The notes under the pieces: model-generated
Database searches by the model: none
The model's input: the letters and a program-made list of their open reading frames with translations, nothing else
What the model was told of the DNA's origin: nothing
Position numbers and translations under genes: made by a program
Source: Streptomyces iranensis
GTDB taxonomy: Bacteria; Actinomycetota; Actinomycetes; Streptomycetales; Streptomycetaceae
DNA length: 64,000 nucleotides
Assembly (NCBI RefSeq): GCF_017874715.1
Contig: NZ_JAGGLR010000003.1
Coordinates: 62,001 to 126,000 of the forward strand
Direction: 5' to 3'
Shown: one piece after another, positions 1-7,779 of the stretch
Layout of the letters: the number at the start of each line of letters is the position of its first letter
How positions within the stretch are numbered: the first letter of the stretch is position 1

Positions 1-66
1 TCATGTTCGACACCGCCGTCCCGCGGGTACGGTGCTGACAGCTATCGCGCAAGAGGAGCGGCTCGT

Positions 67-606
67 TTGTCCCTGGACCTGTCATCCGTCATAGCGGCGA
101 CCACGCATTGGCTGATCAGGGCCTATCCGGCGGCCGACGGCGCGATGAACGCCGCGCTCGCAGAGGCGCAGGCGCGACAGGCCGTGACCGTCGCCGCGTG
201 GCTGCGCTACCCCACCACCGACGCCGCCCTGGTGACCATGGCCGGACCGGGCGGCTCCTACCGGCTGGACTGGCTCGTGGACGCGGAGCCGTACGAGATC
301 CGTGGCCCCGACGGCGTCTGGCGCACCTGGGTGGACGAGACCGTGGCGAGCTGGGCGGCGGCCCTGCTCACCTGCTCGACCCTCGCGACCGAGGCCGTGG
401 CGGCGCTCGCCGACTGTGAGCACGCCGCCGGGTCGCCCAGGGAGTTCCGGCGGCTCACCGAGCCCGACGCCCACGACTGGCAGGCCGCGCCGCTGATGCG
501 CCATCCGGACCTGATGGCGTGCGTCGTGGAGTTGCACCGTCCCCAGCTGCTGGAACGCCTTCGGCTGCTGCGCAGCGACGACCAGACGCCCACCAGCGCG
601 GCCTGA
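67..606 (+). CDS. Conserved hypothetical actinobacterial protein
   Basis: Encodes 179 residues from a TTG start. An AGAGGAG ribosome site lies about 10 bases upstream, which decides the start. The protein looks soluble: no signal peptide or membrane segment is visible, and the composition is Ala/Leu-rich with several Trp. I do not recognise a catalytic motif or named domain. It is convergent with the minus-strand genes at 645-1327 and a short GC hairpin follows it. The reading frame is a convincing gene by third-position GC; the function is unknown. Confidence 0.7.
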   Translation: MSLDLSSVIAATTHWLIRAYPAADGAMNAALAEAQARQAVTVAAWLRYPTTDAALVTMAGPGGSYRLDWLVDAEPYEIRGPDGVWRTWVDETVASWAAALLTCSTLATEAVAALADCEHAAGSPREFRRLTEPDAHDWQAAPLMRHPDLMACVVELHRPQLLERLRLLRSDDQTPTSAA

Positions 607-644
607 CGGCGCCGGAGCAGTCGTCGTAGTGCACCGGCAGGCGA

Positions 645-791
645 TCAGCCCGCCCGGAAGCCGGGCGCCACCCAGGTGGACCACCGCCAGACGCACATCC
701 GGGTAGCGCCGATCCGGACCTGGCCGCGGTCGTTCACCAGGACATGATCGTGCCAGGTGGGCAGCCCGGTCGCCCGGCTGAACCCAGTCAT
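645..791 (-). CDS. Possible small protein, translationally coupled (48 aa)
   Basis: The ATG overlaps the stop of the upstream minus-strand gene in an ATGA arrangement (788-791), the usual sign of translational coupling in actinomycetes. The product is Trp- and Arg-rich with no motif I recognise. It could equally be chance read-through at the end of the operon. The hairpin at 651-667 lies inside its last codons, which argues somewhat against it being a long-conserved gene. Confidence 0.3.
   Translation of the reverse strand: MTGFSRATGLPTWHDHVLVNDRGQVRIGATRMCVWRWSTWVAPGFRAG
651..667. terminator. Short GC hairpin between convergent genes
   Basis: CGCCCGG-AAG-CCGGGCG is a perfect 7-bp stem with a 3-base loop, lying between the convergent genes ending at 606 (+) and 788 (-). 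No U-tract follows, which is common for Streptomyces terminators. Confidence 0.45.
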
Positions 792-1327
792 GTTCCGACC
801 ACCGCCTCCCGCGGCTCGGTCCGGCCGGGGCCGAACATCGTGGCGGCCGCGGCCTCGTGCAGCGACTTCAGCGTCGCGCGCTGCCGCCGCGCCCGGTTCA
901 GCAGCTCGGTGAGCCGATCGGGGTCCAGCCGGGGATCCTCGCCGACCGCGGCCAGCAGCGCGTGCCACAGCAGCGCCTTGCCCTCCACGCCGATCCGCAG
1001 CGACTCCAGCTCGAGGACCGTGCTGAGCCCGGAGCGGCGCCGCAGCCGGCCGTTGGGCTTCAGCCGCCCGGCCTTCTCGCCCAGCCAGCCCCCGTAGACC
1101 TTGTAGCGGCGGACGGGTACCTCGAGGTCGGCCATGACGGTCAGGAGCGCCTCGCGGTCCTCCATGATCTGCGCGGCGACGTCCTCCAGGTCGCCGCCGA
1201 AGGCCGACTCCCGGTGCTCGCGGGCGGTCCGGCGGGCCAGCTGCATTCCGGCCGTCGCTCCGGCCAGGTGGTCGTTGAGGTAGATGCCGAGCATGCGGGG
1301 GGAGGCCGATGTCCTGGGCTCGCTCAT
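788..1327 (-). CDS. Conserved hypothetical helical protein
   Basis: Encodes 179 residues if started at the ATG at 1327; the frame is open to 1375, but the upstream codons look non-coding. The N-terminal part (LGIYLNDHLAGATAG onward) is predicted to be helical and rich in Glu and Arg. That resembles small ferritin-like or four-helix actinobacterial proteins, but I see no complete metal-ligand set. No signal peptide or membrane segment is present. A perfect TetR-type dyad lies 115 bp upstream and may control it. Function unknown. Confidence 0.65.
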   Translation of the reverse strand: MSEPRTSASPRMLGIYLNDHLAGATAGMQLARRTAREHRESAFGGDLEDVAAQIMEDREALLTVMADLEVPVRRYKVYGGWLGEKAGRLKPNGRLRRRSGLSTVLELESLRIGVEGKALLWHALLAAVGEDPRLDPDRLTELLNRARRQRATLKSLHEAAAATMFGPGRTEPREAVVGT

Positions 1328-1375
1328 GATCGTCCTTTGGGGTTCGGCACGGTCGTATCGGGCCACGCGCCCCAC

Positions 1376-1684
1376 CGAGTGCCCAGCTCCGGCCGCCTCA
1401 ACCAGCCCCGGCCCCCCGCTGCCCCCGCGCCCGTCGCATTCACAGAACGTTCGTTCTGTACGGGCCGCTACGCGTACCCCATGGCCGGGATAACACCGTC
1501 AAGTGTTCGTTCGGCGAACTCGCGGGTTCCGCGGTCGAATTGGCCACTGCGATTTTCCAGCCCGTGTGACAGGAACGTCGACCTGGTCGCGAAGTCCTCG
1601 ACACCGAGCCATCGGTCATAGACCGGTTTGAGCCATGCGAGGGCTCGAACGGCCCGGCGGGCCAGTCGGCCGGAAGCCGATCGC
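1376..1684. other. Intergenic region with possible gene remnant
   Basis: No complete gene is convincing here. On the minus strand, 1468-1680 stays open and reads like the C-terminal 60-70 residues of a protein (ending GVIPAMGYA), with no start or ribosome site of its own. It may be the tail of a lost gene. The dyad at 1442-1459 lies just beyond its stop. Confidence 0.35.
1442..1459. promoter_or_regulatory. Candidate TetR-type operator
   Basis: ACAGAACG-TT-CGTTCTGT is a perfect 8+8 inverted repeat with a 2-bp centre. GAACG/CGTTC half-sites are typical of TetR-family operators. It sits 115 bp upstream of the minus-strand gene starting at 1327. No TetR gene is adjacent in this window. Confidence 0.55.
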
Positions 1685-2194
1685 TCAGGCCCCCACGACC
1701 CCGTCCACGCCCTCGCGCAGGAAGTCCGCGTGACCGTTGTGGCGGCCGTACTCCAGCAGCACATGCACCAGCACCATCCGCAGTGACACCTCCTCGCCCC
1801 ATCGGGGCTGATGGCCCGCCAGGTCGAGCGAGTCCGCCTCCCGCTCGATCCGGCGGGAGGTCTCGACCTCCGCCTCCCAGGCCGCGAACGCCTCGGCTCC
1901 GGTCGCCTCGCTCACGTCGTACGCCGCCTGGAAGTCGATCACCGGGGACCAGACCATCGGCGCGTCGTTGTCCTCGAACACCCGCCGGAACCAGGCCCGT
2001 TCCACTTCGGCCATGTGCCGCACCAGGCCCAGCAGCGTCAGCGTCGAGGGAGCCATCGACCGCTGCCGCAACTCCTCGTCCGTCAGCCCCTCGCACTTCA
2101 TGGCCAGCGTCGCCCGCTGGTAGTCGAGGAAGGCCCGCAGAGTTTCGCGCTCGTCGCCGAAGTGGGGTGGTTCCGGGCGGCTGTCGGCGGTCAT
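1685..2194 (-). CDS. DinB/DUF664 family protein
   Basis: Encodes 169 residues of the DinB superfamily, a four-helix bundle that carries a metal ion and often uses a low-molecular-weight thiol (mycothiol in actinomycetes) in transferase or detoxification reactions. The expected metal ligands are visible: H60 in the LVRHMAEVE helix, and H152 and H155 near the C-terminus (YGRHNGHADFLRE). Length is normal for the family. The ATG at 2194 is preceded by GAGGAGG. It is cytoplasmic, with no signal peptide. The substrate cannot be told from sequence. Confidence 0.88.
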   Translation of the reverse strand: MTADSRPEPPHFGDERETLRAFLDYQRATLAMKCEGLTDEELRQRSMAPSTLTLLGLVRHMAEVERAWFRRVFEDNDAPMVWSPVIDFQAAYDVSEATGAEAFAAWEAEVETSRRIEREADSLDLAGHQPRWGEEVSLRMVLVHVLLEYGRHNGHADFLREGVDGVVGA

Positions 2195-2338
2195 GGTCGT
2201 TCGTCCTCCTCGACGGCTGGGCGAGTCCCTGGGTGGCGCTGTTCGGCCTCATAGGACCACGGCTGTCGGGACCCGGCCGCACCGGGGGCATGGCCGAAAC
2301 GCCGAGAAGGGCCCCCGGCCTTGGGGCGGCCCCGGGCC

Positions 2339-2386
2339 GGAGCCGCCCCGGTGGCCGGGAGCCGCCCCGGCCTGGAGCCGCCCCGG
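2339..2386. repeat. GC-rich 13-bp repeat, three copies
   Basis: GGAGCCGCCCCGG occurs at 2339-2351, 2358-2370 and 2374-2386, between the end of the SpoOM gene (2400) and the start of the DinB gene (2194). The unit is partly self-complementary, so the block can fold into hairpins and may stop transcription coming from the SpoOM gene. Confidence 0.6.
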
Positions 2387-2399
2387 GGCACGGAGGTGG

Positions 2400-3428
2400 T
2401 CAGCCCTCGTCCTCCTCGTCCTCGAAGGCGTCGCCGATCTCGTCGACGACCTCCGCTGCGACCATCCCGCCGACGACGCCGACCGCGACACCCGCCGCGA
2501 CGCCTCCGACGATCGCCGCGGTGCTCGGGCCGGAGCGCCGCCCGCCGCCGTGGTGCCCATCGTGCTCACCATGGCCGTAAGAGTCGTGTGCGCCGTAAGA
2601 GTCGTGTGCGCCGTGGGCGCCGTACGAGCCGTGCGAGCCGTAGGAGCCATAGGCGGTGCGCCGCTCGACGAGTCGGCGGATCCAGGCGTCGACCTCGGCG
2701 TTCCAGTCGCGGTGCTCGACGCCCTCATGGCCGACGGTGAAGAGCGTGAGGGCGTCCTCCCCCGAGGAGAAGAGCCCGCCGCGCTTGTCGGCCTCGAGGA
2801 CCACGTCCATGCCGCCCGGGTTCGCCAGGAACGTCACTTCCAGCTCGTTGACGGCGTGGGCGTACTGGGGAGCCGGGGTGAGCTCGATCTCCTGGTAGAA
2901 CGGCAGCCGCTGCCCGGTGCCGCCCACATGGCCCAGCTCCAGATCGGCGGACTTGAAGCCGAAGCCGAGCTGCCCCAGCGCTTCCAGAACGGCCTCCTGG
3001 ACCGGCAGCGGGCTCACGGTCAGCTGGTCGAGGTCGCCCTTGTCCTTCGCGCCCGCGACCTCCAGCCCGGTGCGGACGCCGAGGATGATGCCCAGCGGCT
3101 GCCCGTACAGCTCGGTGATCGGCGTCTCCCAGGGCAGGTGGGCGGTGAACGGGAGGCTGCGGTGCTCGCCCTCGGCGAGCCGGAAACCGCCGCCGACGGT
3201 GAAGCGGTCGAAGAGGACGGCCCCTTCCCGCTCCTCGTCGCCGTGCTCGTCCTCCACCCGGGCCACGAGCTCCAGCGTGATCTGCTCGATCTCGAAGTCC
3301 GCCGTGCCGCCCCGGAGATGGACCTGACCGGTCAGCGGCCCGCCGGGGTGTACCGGGCCGGGGTCCAGCACCGTGTCCACGGTGGGCCCGCCGACACCGA
3401 GCGAGCCGAGCAGTCGTTTGAACACCAT
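2400..3428 (-). CDS. SpoOM (sporulation-control) family protein
   Basis: Encodes 342 residues. The first ~250 have the arrestin-like beta-sandwich pattern of SpoOM: VFKRLLGSLGVGGPTVDTVL at the start, then LTGQVHLRGG and QITLELVARVE. The family influences sporulation in Bacillus and is common in Streptomyces. After ~255 comes a low-complexity tail of Gly/Ser/His/Tyr repeats (GSYGSHGSYGAHGAH), then an Ala/Gly/Val-rich stretch that could insert in a membrane, and an acidic end (EDEEDEG). The frame continues to a GTG at 3440, but GAAGGAG is correctly spaced only for the ATG at 3428. The 18-bp tandem repeats encoding the GAHDSYG units are clear in the DNA. A 24-bp perfect palindrome lies upstream at 3605-3628. 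Confidence 0.9.
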   Translation of the reverse strand: MVFKRLLGSLGVGGPTVDTVLDPGPVHPGGPLTGQVHLRGGTADFEIEQITLELVARVEDEHGDEEREGAVLFDRFTVGGGFRLAEGEHRSLPFTAHLPWETPITELYGQPLGIILGVRTGLEVAGAKDKGDLDQLTVSPLPVQEAVLEALGQLGFGFKSADLELGHVGGTGQRLPFYQEIELTPAPQYAHAVNELEVTFLANPGGMDVVLEADKRGGLFSSGEDALTLFTVGHEGVEHRDWNAEVDAWIRRLVERRTAYGSYGSHGSYGAHGAHDSYGAHDSYGHGEHDGHHGGGRRSGPSTAAIVGGVAAGVAVGVVGGMVAAEVVDEIGDAFEDEEDEG

Positions 3429-3604
3429 GGGGGCGTCCACTCCTTCAATGTGCGTACTGTCGCGTGTGCGTGGGGGTTACGGGCACGTGGGGGTTACGGG
3501 CGCGTGCGGCGGAGGACGGCGGAGGACGGCGGTCGGGCGACAGCGGGCCGTGCGCCGTGGAACGTTCGCGGCCGGTGGCACGTTCACCGTGCGTCCTCCC
3601 TCCG

Positions 3605-3628
3605 TGCTTCTACATGCATGTAGAAGCA
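3605..3628. promoter_or_regulatory. 24-bp perfect palindrome, candidate operator
   Basis: TGCTTCTACATG followed by its exact complement CATGTAGAAGCA gives a 24-bp perfect palindrome with no spacer. It is AT-rich in a very GC-rich setting, which favours a protein-binding site over a terminator. It is 177 bp upstream of the SpoOM start and 65 bp past the stop of the LysR gene. Both neighbours are on the minus strand, so it fits the SpoOM promoter region. Confidence 0.6.
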
Positions 3629-3692
3629 TAGGGGTGTGTGCCGCGCCGAGACGGTCCACCCCGGCGCGTTGGCGGCGGAAGTCCGAAAATGA

Positions 3693-4667
3693 TCACTCGC
3701 GGGGCCGTGCCTCGTGAGGCCGTGCCTGGCGGGGCCGTGTCCTGTGAGGCCGTGCCGAGTGCCCTTCGGGCGGGGCATCGACGCGCAAGGTGCCGGCCAC
3801 CGTGTCCGCGAAGGCGCGGGCCAGCGGCGGGAGTGCGTCCCAGCGGCGTGCGGCCCAGCCGACCGGCAGCGGCGGCAGCGCGGGGATCGGGACGAGCCGC
3901 AGCGGCCCCTCGTCCCCGGGCACCGGCAGCCCCGGCAGGGCGGGCACCACGGCGCGCCCCAGGCCGAGTTCGGCCAGCAGCAGGGCCGTGTCCCAGTCGG
4001 CGACGCTGGTGTCGGAACCGGCCCGTACGCCCAGCTCGGCCAGGGCCGCGTGGAGTTGCCCGCCGGAGGTGGAGTTCGGCGGCAGCCGTACGAGGGGGAT
4101 CTCGGCGAGGTCGGACACCTCCACCCGCGACCGGGCCGCGAGCGGATCCCCGGCCCGCAGGGCGAGCACCCACGGCAGCTCGGCCACCGGCCGCTGCTCG
4201 ACACCGCGCACCGGCCCGCCGAGCGTGATCCAGGCCAGGTCCGGATTGCCCGCGATGAGGGCGCCGAGACAGCCACGGCTGGAGCTCTCGGTCTGGAACT
4301 CCAGGTTCACCTTCGGATAGCGGCGGCGGAACGAGACGATCGCCTCGGCCATGAAGTGCCGTACGGTGGTGCTGCCGGTGGTGATCCGCACCGAACCGCT
4401 CTCCCCGTGCACCAGGTCCCCCAGCCGCCGCAGCGCCAGATCGAGCCCGGCGATCCCGTCGGCGGCGGCCTCGCACAGAATCCGTCCCGCCGGGGTCGGC
4501 ACGACCCCGCGCGCCTGGCGCTCCAGCAGGCTGACGCCGGTCTCGCGTTCCAGCCGCTTCACCCGCTGGCTCACCGCCGACTGTGTGCAGGTCAGCTCCC
4601 GGGCCACGGCGCTGAGGCTGCCGGCCCGGCACACGGCCACGAACACCCGCAGATCGTCCAGAGTCAT
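3693..4667 (-). CDS. LysR-family transcriptional regulator
   Basis: Encodes 324 residues. The N-terminal winged helix-turn-helix is complete (LRVFVAVCRAGSLSAVAREL, then QSAVSQRVKRLE), followed by the linker helix and the two-lobed effector domain (~90-300). The C-terminal ~20 residues are a degenerate His/Arg/Pro-rich extension. The ATG at 4667 sits only two bases after GGAGGT; a TTG at 4676 is the alternative. It is divergent from the DUF6817 gene at 4848. A 7-bp inverted repeat at 4671-4690 is a likely autoregulatory site. The inducer is unknown. Confidence 0.9.
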   Translation of the reverse strand: MTLDDLRVFVAVCRAGSLSAVARELTCTQSAVSQRVKRLERETGVSLLERQARGVVPTPAGRILCEAAADGIAGLDLALRRLGDLVHGESGSVRITTGSTTVRHFMAEAIVSFRRRYPKVNLEFQTESSSRGCLGALIAGNPDLAWITLGGPVRGVEQRPVAELPWVLALRAGDPLAARSRVEVSDLAEIPLVRLPPNSTSGGQLHAALAELGVRAGSDTSVADWDTALLLAELGLGRAVVPALPGLPVPGDEGPLRLVPIPALPPLPVGWAARRWDALPPLARAFADTVAGTLRVDAPPEGHSARPHRTRPRQARPHEARPRE

Positions 4668-4670
4668 AAC

Positions 4671-4690
4671 CTCCAAGGTAGAGCTTGGAG
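4671..4690. promoter_or_regulatory. Inverted repeat at the LysR start, candidate LysR site
   Basis: CTCCAAG-GTAGAG-CTTGGAG is a perfect 7-bp inverted repeat with a 6-bp centre, abutting the start codon of the LysR gene. LysR proteins bind interrupted dyads in the shared promoter of divergent genes, which fits the DUF6817 gene on the other side. Confidence 0.5.
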
Positions 4691-4847
4691 TTGGCGAGCA
4701 ATCCCCAGGATTGACTGGGGTGGCCGGTGGTCGCGACGATCGTCGCAGGGCTCAGGCGGCAACCCGTACGGCGTCGGCACAAGGATCCGGACCGGGTGGG
4801 GGCGCGGTGCGGGTGCCGACCTGCCAAGCACCGAAAGGACACGACCT

Positions 4848-5423
4848 GTGCCTGCCGCTCCCCCTCCTGCCGCCGCCGACCGGGCCGTCACCCTTCTGCG
4901 CCGCCTCGGCGCCGCGCGCATCGCCCACCCAGGCGGCAGCACCCTCCTCGCCCACCTCCAGCGCGTACGCGCCCGGCTCGCCGCCTGGGGAGCCCGCCCG
5001 GAGCTCCAACTCGCCGGGCTGTGCCACGCGTTCTACGGAACCGACGGCTTCCCCGTCACCCTGCTGCCCCTCGGCCGCCGCGGCGAACTCGTGGCGGTGA
5101 TCGGCGCGGAGGCCGAAGCCATCGTGTACCTCTACGCGAGCTGCGACCGGAAGGCCACCTGTCCGGCGCTCGGCGACACCGACGCGGTATTCCACGACCG
5201 CTTCACCGGCCGTGCGCACACCCCCGAACCCCGGCTGCTCCGGGACTTCGCCGAGCTGTCGGCCGCCAATGAGCTCGACCTCGCCCGCCTCGACCCCGCC
5301 CTGCGGGAGCGGCGCGGCCCCGAACTCCTCGCCCTGTTCACCCGCTTCCGCCCGCTGCTCAGCCGCCCGGCCTGGCTGGACGGCCATGCGATTCTCGCGT
5401 CGTCCCCGCTCGCGCGCGACTGA
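4848..5423 (+). CDS. DUF6817 (HD-like) domain protein
   Basis: Encodes 191 residues starting at GTG 4848, with GAAAGGA about 8 bases upstream. The frame is open far upstream, but that part overlaps the LysR gene on the other strand. The segment LLAHLQRVRARL ... LCHAFYGTDGF ... IVYLYASCDR matches the DUF6817 family, whose His/Asp pattern resembles HD-type metal hydrolases. The reaction is unknown. The gene is divergent from the LysR regulator and may be its target. Its TGA stop is the first TGA of a 16-bp tandem repeat continuing downstream. Confidence 0.78.
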   Translation: MPAAPPPAAADRAVTLLRRLGAARIAHPGGSTLLAHLQRVRARLAAWGARPELQLAGLCHAFYGTDGFPVTLLPLGRRGELVAVIGAEAEAIVYLYASCDRKATCPALGDTDAVFHDRFTGRAHTPEPRLLRDFAELSAANELDLARLDPALRERRGPELLALFTRFRPLLSRPAWLDGHAILASSPLARD

Positions 5424-5484
5424 AGTGCCCCGCGAGTGAAGTGCCCTGCGGCTGAAGTGCCCCGCGACTGAAGTGCCTGCTCGG
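5421..5484. repeat. 16-bp tandem repeat, four copies
   Basis: TGAAGTGCCC-type units begin at 5421, 5437, 5453 and 5469, an exact 16-bp period (consensus TGAAGTGCCCCGCGAC). The first copy contains the stop codon of the DUF6817 gene, and every copy carries the same TGA. The 3' end of the gene has evidently been duplicated in tandem. Confidence 0.85.
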
Positions 5485-5924
5485 CGGGTGCGGCCCGCGG
5501 GCGCGGGTGTGATATCGCCGGGAGCGCGGGACCGCAAACGGCGCGCCGAACCGTTCACCTTTTCGGCTCGTTCTCGTCGTCGGCGCGCACCGGGCGGGAT
5601 TTTGTGATCACGAATTGCCGGAAGCGTTTGCGCACGGTAATGGCTTGGTCAACTCCGTGGAGAGAACGAAACGATCTAGGAATTCCCCGTGAAGGAGATG
5701 ACCGGATCGATGTCTTGACCGGAATCACGCCGAGCGCGGAAACTCAAATCGCACTCACGCATCAGGAGCCGCAAGCGACGTTCCGAACTCTGCGATACCG
5801 GTTTCGCGGGGGCGTGCGACCGGGGGAAGTGCAAGGAGAAAATGTGTGCGCGGCGGGAAATCCGCGCCAGTGATCTTCACTTCCCCTCCTCATCTCTTGA
5901 TGCGCTGAAGAGAATGGAGGGGGA
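5485..5924. other. Leader/promoter region of the eCIS cluster
   Basis: About 440 bp without a convincing gene. GC content falls visibly between ~5600 and 5900 compared with both flanks. An 8-bp palindrome GTGATCAC lies at 5604-5611. The region ends in GGAGGGGGA directly before the sheath ATG. An open frame at 5604-5873 has no ribosome site and unlike composition. The length and low GC suggest a regulated promoter and a long leader for the 30-kb cluster; I cannot assign -35/-10 boxes with confidence. Confidence 0.5.
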
Positions 5925-7772
5925 ATGCCGACGCCCGCGGGCTATCCCGGTGTCTACATCGAAGAGCTTCCCAGCAGCGTCCGTACCATCGCCTCGGTCA
6001 CCACTTCGGTGACCGCCTTCGTGGGCCACACCCGGCGGGGCCCGCTGAACACTCCGGTCCGCATCACCAGCTTCGCCGACTTCGAGCGCCGTTTCGGGGG
6101 CCTCACCTCGCAGAGCGCGGTCGGCTACGCGGTGCACCAGTTCTTCGGCAACGGCGGCACCGTGGCGGTCGTCGTCCGCGTGACCAAGGCCGGGACCGGC
6201 AAGGCCGCTTGCGTCACCCTCGAATCCACCGAGGGCCACAGCGAATGCCCGGTACTGGAGGTGCACGCCAAGGAGCCCGGCCACTGGGGCTCGGGCCTGC
6301 GGCTGGCCGTCGACCACGACACCCCGTGCCCGGAGGAGACCTTCAACCTCCATGTGCTCGACGCCCGGGGCGCCTCCCGCGAGTCCTTCACCAACCTGTC
6401 CATGGACCCCGCCCACGGCCGCCACGCCGAGACCGTGATCAACGCCGGGTCGGCCCTGATCCGGGTCAAGGCGGTCGGCGAGGGCCGGCCGGACCCCTCC
6501 GGCACGGTCTCCAAGCCGTTCGCGGAGGGACTCCCCGACCTCGAGGTCGAACTGACGGTCAAGATCGGCGAGGTGGAGCGCGCGTTCACCCTCTACGACC
6601 CGGACTGCGACGGCGAGGCCCCGTGCGACGTCACCGAGCTGGCCCTGCTCCTGGAGCGCAAGCTGCGCGCGCTGCCCGACGCCCCCGGCAAGCACGCCTT
6701 CGCGGGCACCGAGGTCACCGCGTTCGGCCGCCGCCTCCAGGTCGTCGCCGGTTCCATCGACCCCGACGACGTGGTGCGCTTCCTGGGCGAATGCGCCAAT
6801 AACCTCGGTCTGGAGGCATCGGTCAACCCGCCCGTCTTCCCGCTGTCCGGCGGTGCGGACGGCGCCCCGCCCGGCCCCCGCGACCTCATCGGCAGCGAGG
6901 CGGACAAGACCGGCCTGCAGGCGCTGCGCGACATCGAGGACGTCAACCTGCTGTCGCTGCCCGAGCTCGCCGGATACGAGTCCGTTGGCGACATGGTCAC
7001 CGTGCTGTCGGCGGCCGACCGGCTGTGCCGGGAGCGGCGGATCTTCCTGCTGGTCGACGCGCCCTCCGCCTGGGGCAGCGTGGACGCGGCCCGCGCCGGG
7101 ATCGGCGCCTTCGAGCCGGTCCGCAGCGACCACGCCGCGCTGTACTTCCCGCAACTGCGGCTCACCGACCCGCTCACCGGGCGGCTGCGCGCCTTCCCGC
7201 CCTCCGGGGCGCTCGCGGGCGTCATGGCCCGTACGGACGGCGAGCGCGGCGTGTGGAAGGCACCGGCCGGGACCGAGGCCCGGCTGGCCGGGGTGTACTC
7301 ACTCGCCGTCCAGCTGACCGACCGCGAGAACGGACTGCTCAACCCGCTGGGCATCAACTGCCTGCGCACGTTCCCGGTGGTGGGCCCGCTGATCTGGGGC
7401 GCCCGCACGCTGCGCGGCGCCGACGCGCAGAGCAGCGAATGGAAGTACGTACCGGTGCGGCGGCTGGCGCTGCATATCGAGGAGAGCCTGCGCCGCGGAC
7501 TGCAATGGGTCGTTTTCGAACCCAATACGGAGCAGTTGTGGCAGCAGATCCGGCTGAACGCTTCCGGCTATCTCCACACGCTGTTCGAGAAGGGCGCGTT
7601 CAAGGGTGGCACTCCGCGTCAGGCGTACTTCGTCAAGTGCGACAAGGACACCACGACGGACGAGGACATCGCAGGCGGCATCGTGAATGTCGTGGTCGGT
7701 ATTGCGCCGGTCAAGCCCGCGGAGTTCGTGATCGTCAAGATCCAGCAGATGGCCGGACAGTTCGAGATTTAG
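5925..7772 (+). CDS. cis2: eCIS contractile sheath protein
   Basis: Encodes 615 residues of the phage tail-sheath family. The start YPGVYIEELPSSVRTIASV (residues 7-25) is the family's hallmark N-terminal strand, used for donor-strand contacts between sheath subunits. It is followed by TSVTAFVGHTRRGPLNTPV. The C-terminal third (from VPVRRLALHIEESLRRGLQW) is the conserved core domain packing on the tube. The sheath contracts and drives the inner tube through a target membrane. A strong GGAGGGG site precedes the ATG. It is the first gene of a ~30-kb plus-strand cluster and is followed 7 bases later by the tube gene, the usual eCIS order. Confidence 0.97.
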   Translation: MPTPAGYPGVYIEELPSSVRTIASVTTSVTAFVGHTRRGPLNTPVRITSFADFERRFGGLTSQSAVGYAVHQFFGNGGTVAVVVRVTKAGTGKAACVTLESTEGHSECPVLEVHAKEPGHWGSGLRLAVDHDTPCPEETFNLHVLDARGASRESFTNLSMDPAHGRHAETVINAGSALIRVKAVGEGRPDPSGTVSKPFAEGLPDLEVELTVKIGEVERAFTLYDPDCDGEAPCDVTELALLLERKLRALPDAPGKHAFAGTEVTAFGRRLQVVAGSIDPDDVVRFLGECANNLGLEASVNPPVFPLSGGADGAPPGPRDLIGSEADKTGLQALRDIEDVNLLSLPELAGYESVGDMVTVLSAADRLCRERRIFLLVDAPSAWGSVDAARAGIGAFEPVRSDHAALYFPQLRLTDPLTGRLRAFPPSGALAGVMARTDGERGVWKAPAGTEARLAGVYSLAVQLTDRENGLLNPLGINCLRTFPVVGPLIWGARTLRGADAQSSEWKYVPVRRLALHIEESLRRGLQWVVFEPNTEQLWQQIRLNASGYLHTLFEKGAFKGGTPRQAYFVKCDKDTTTDEDIAGGIVNVVVGIAPVKPAEFVIVKIQQMAGQFEI

Positions 7773-7779
7773 GAATGTG

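Noticed and set aside
2193..3623. Long plus-strand frames opposite the SpoOM and DinB genes
   Set aside because: Shadow frames caused by high third-position GC; the minus-strand genes carry the family motifs.
5604..5873. 89-residue open frame in the eCIS leader
   Set aside because: No ribosome site, composition unlike neighbours, no motif; the region is better explained as a promoter and leader.
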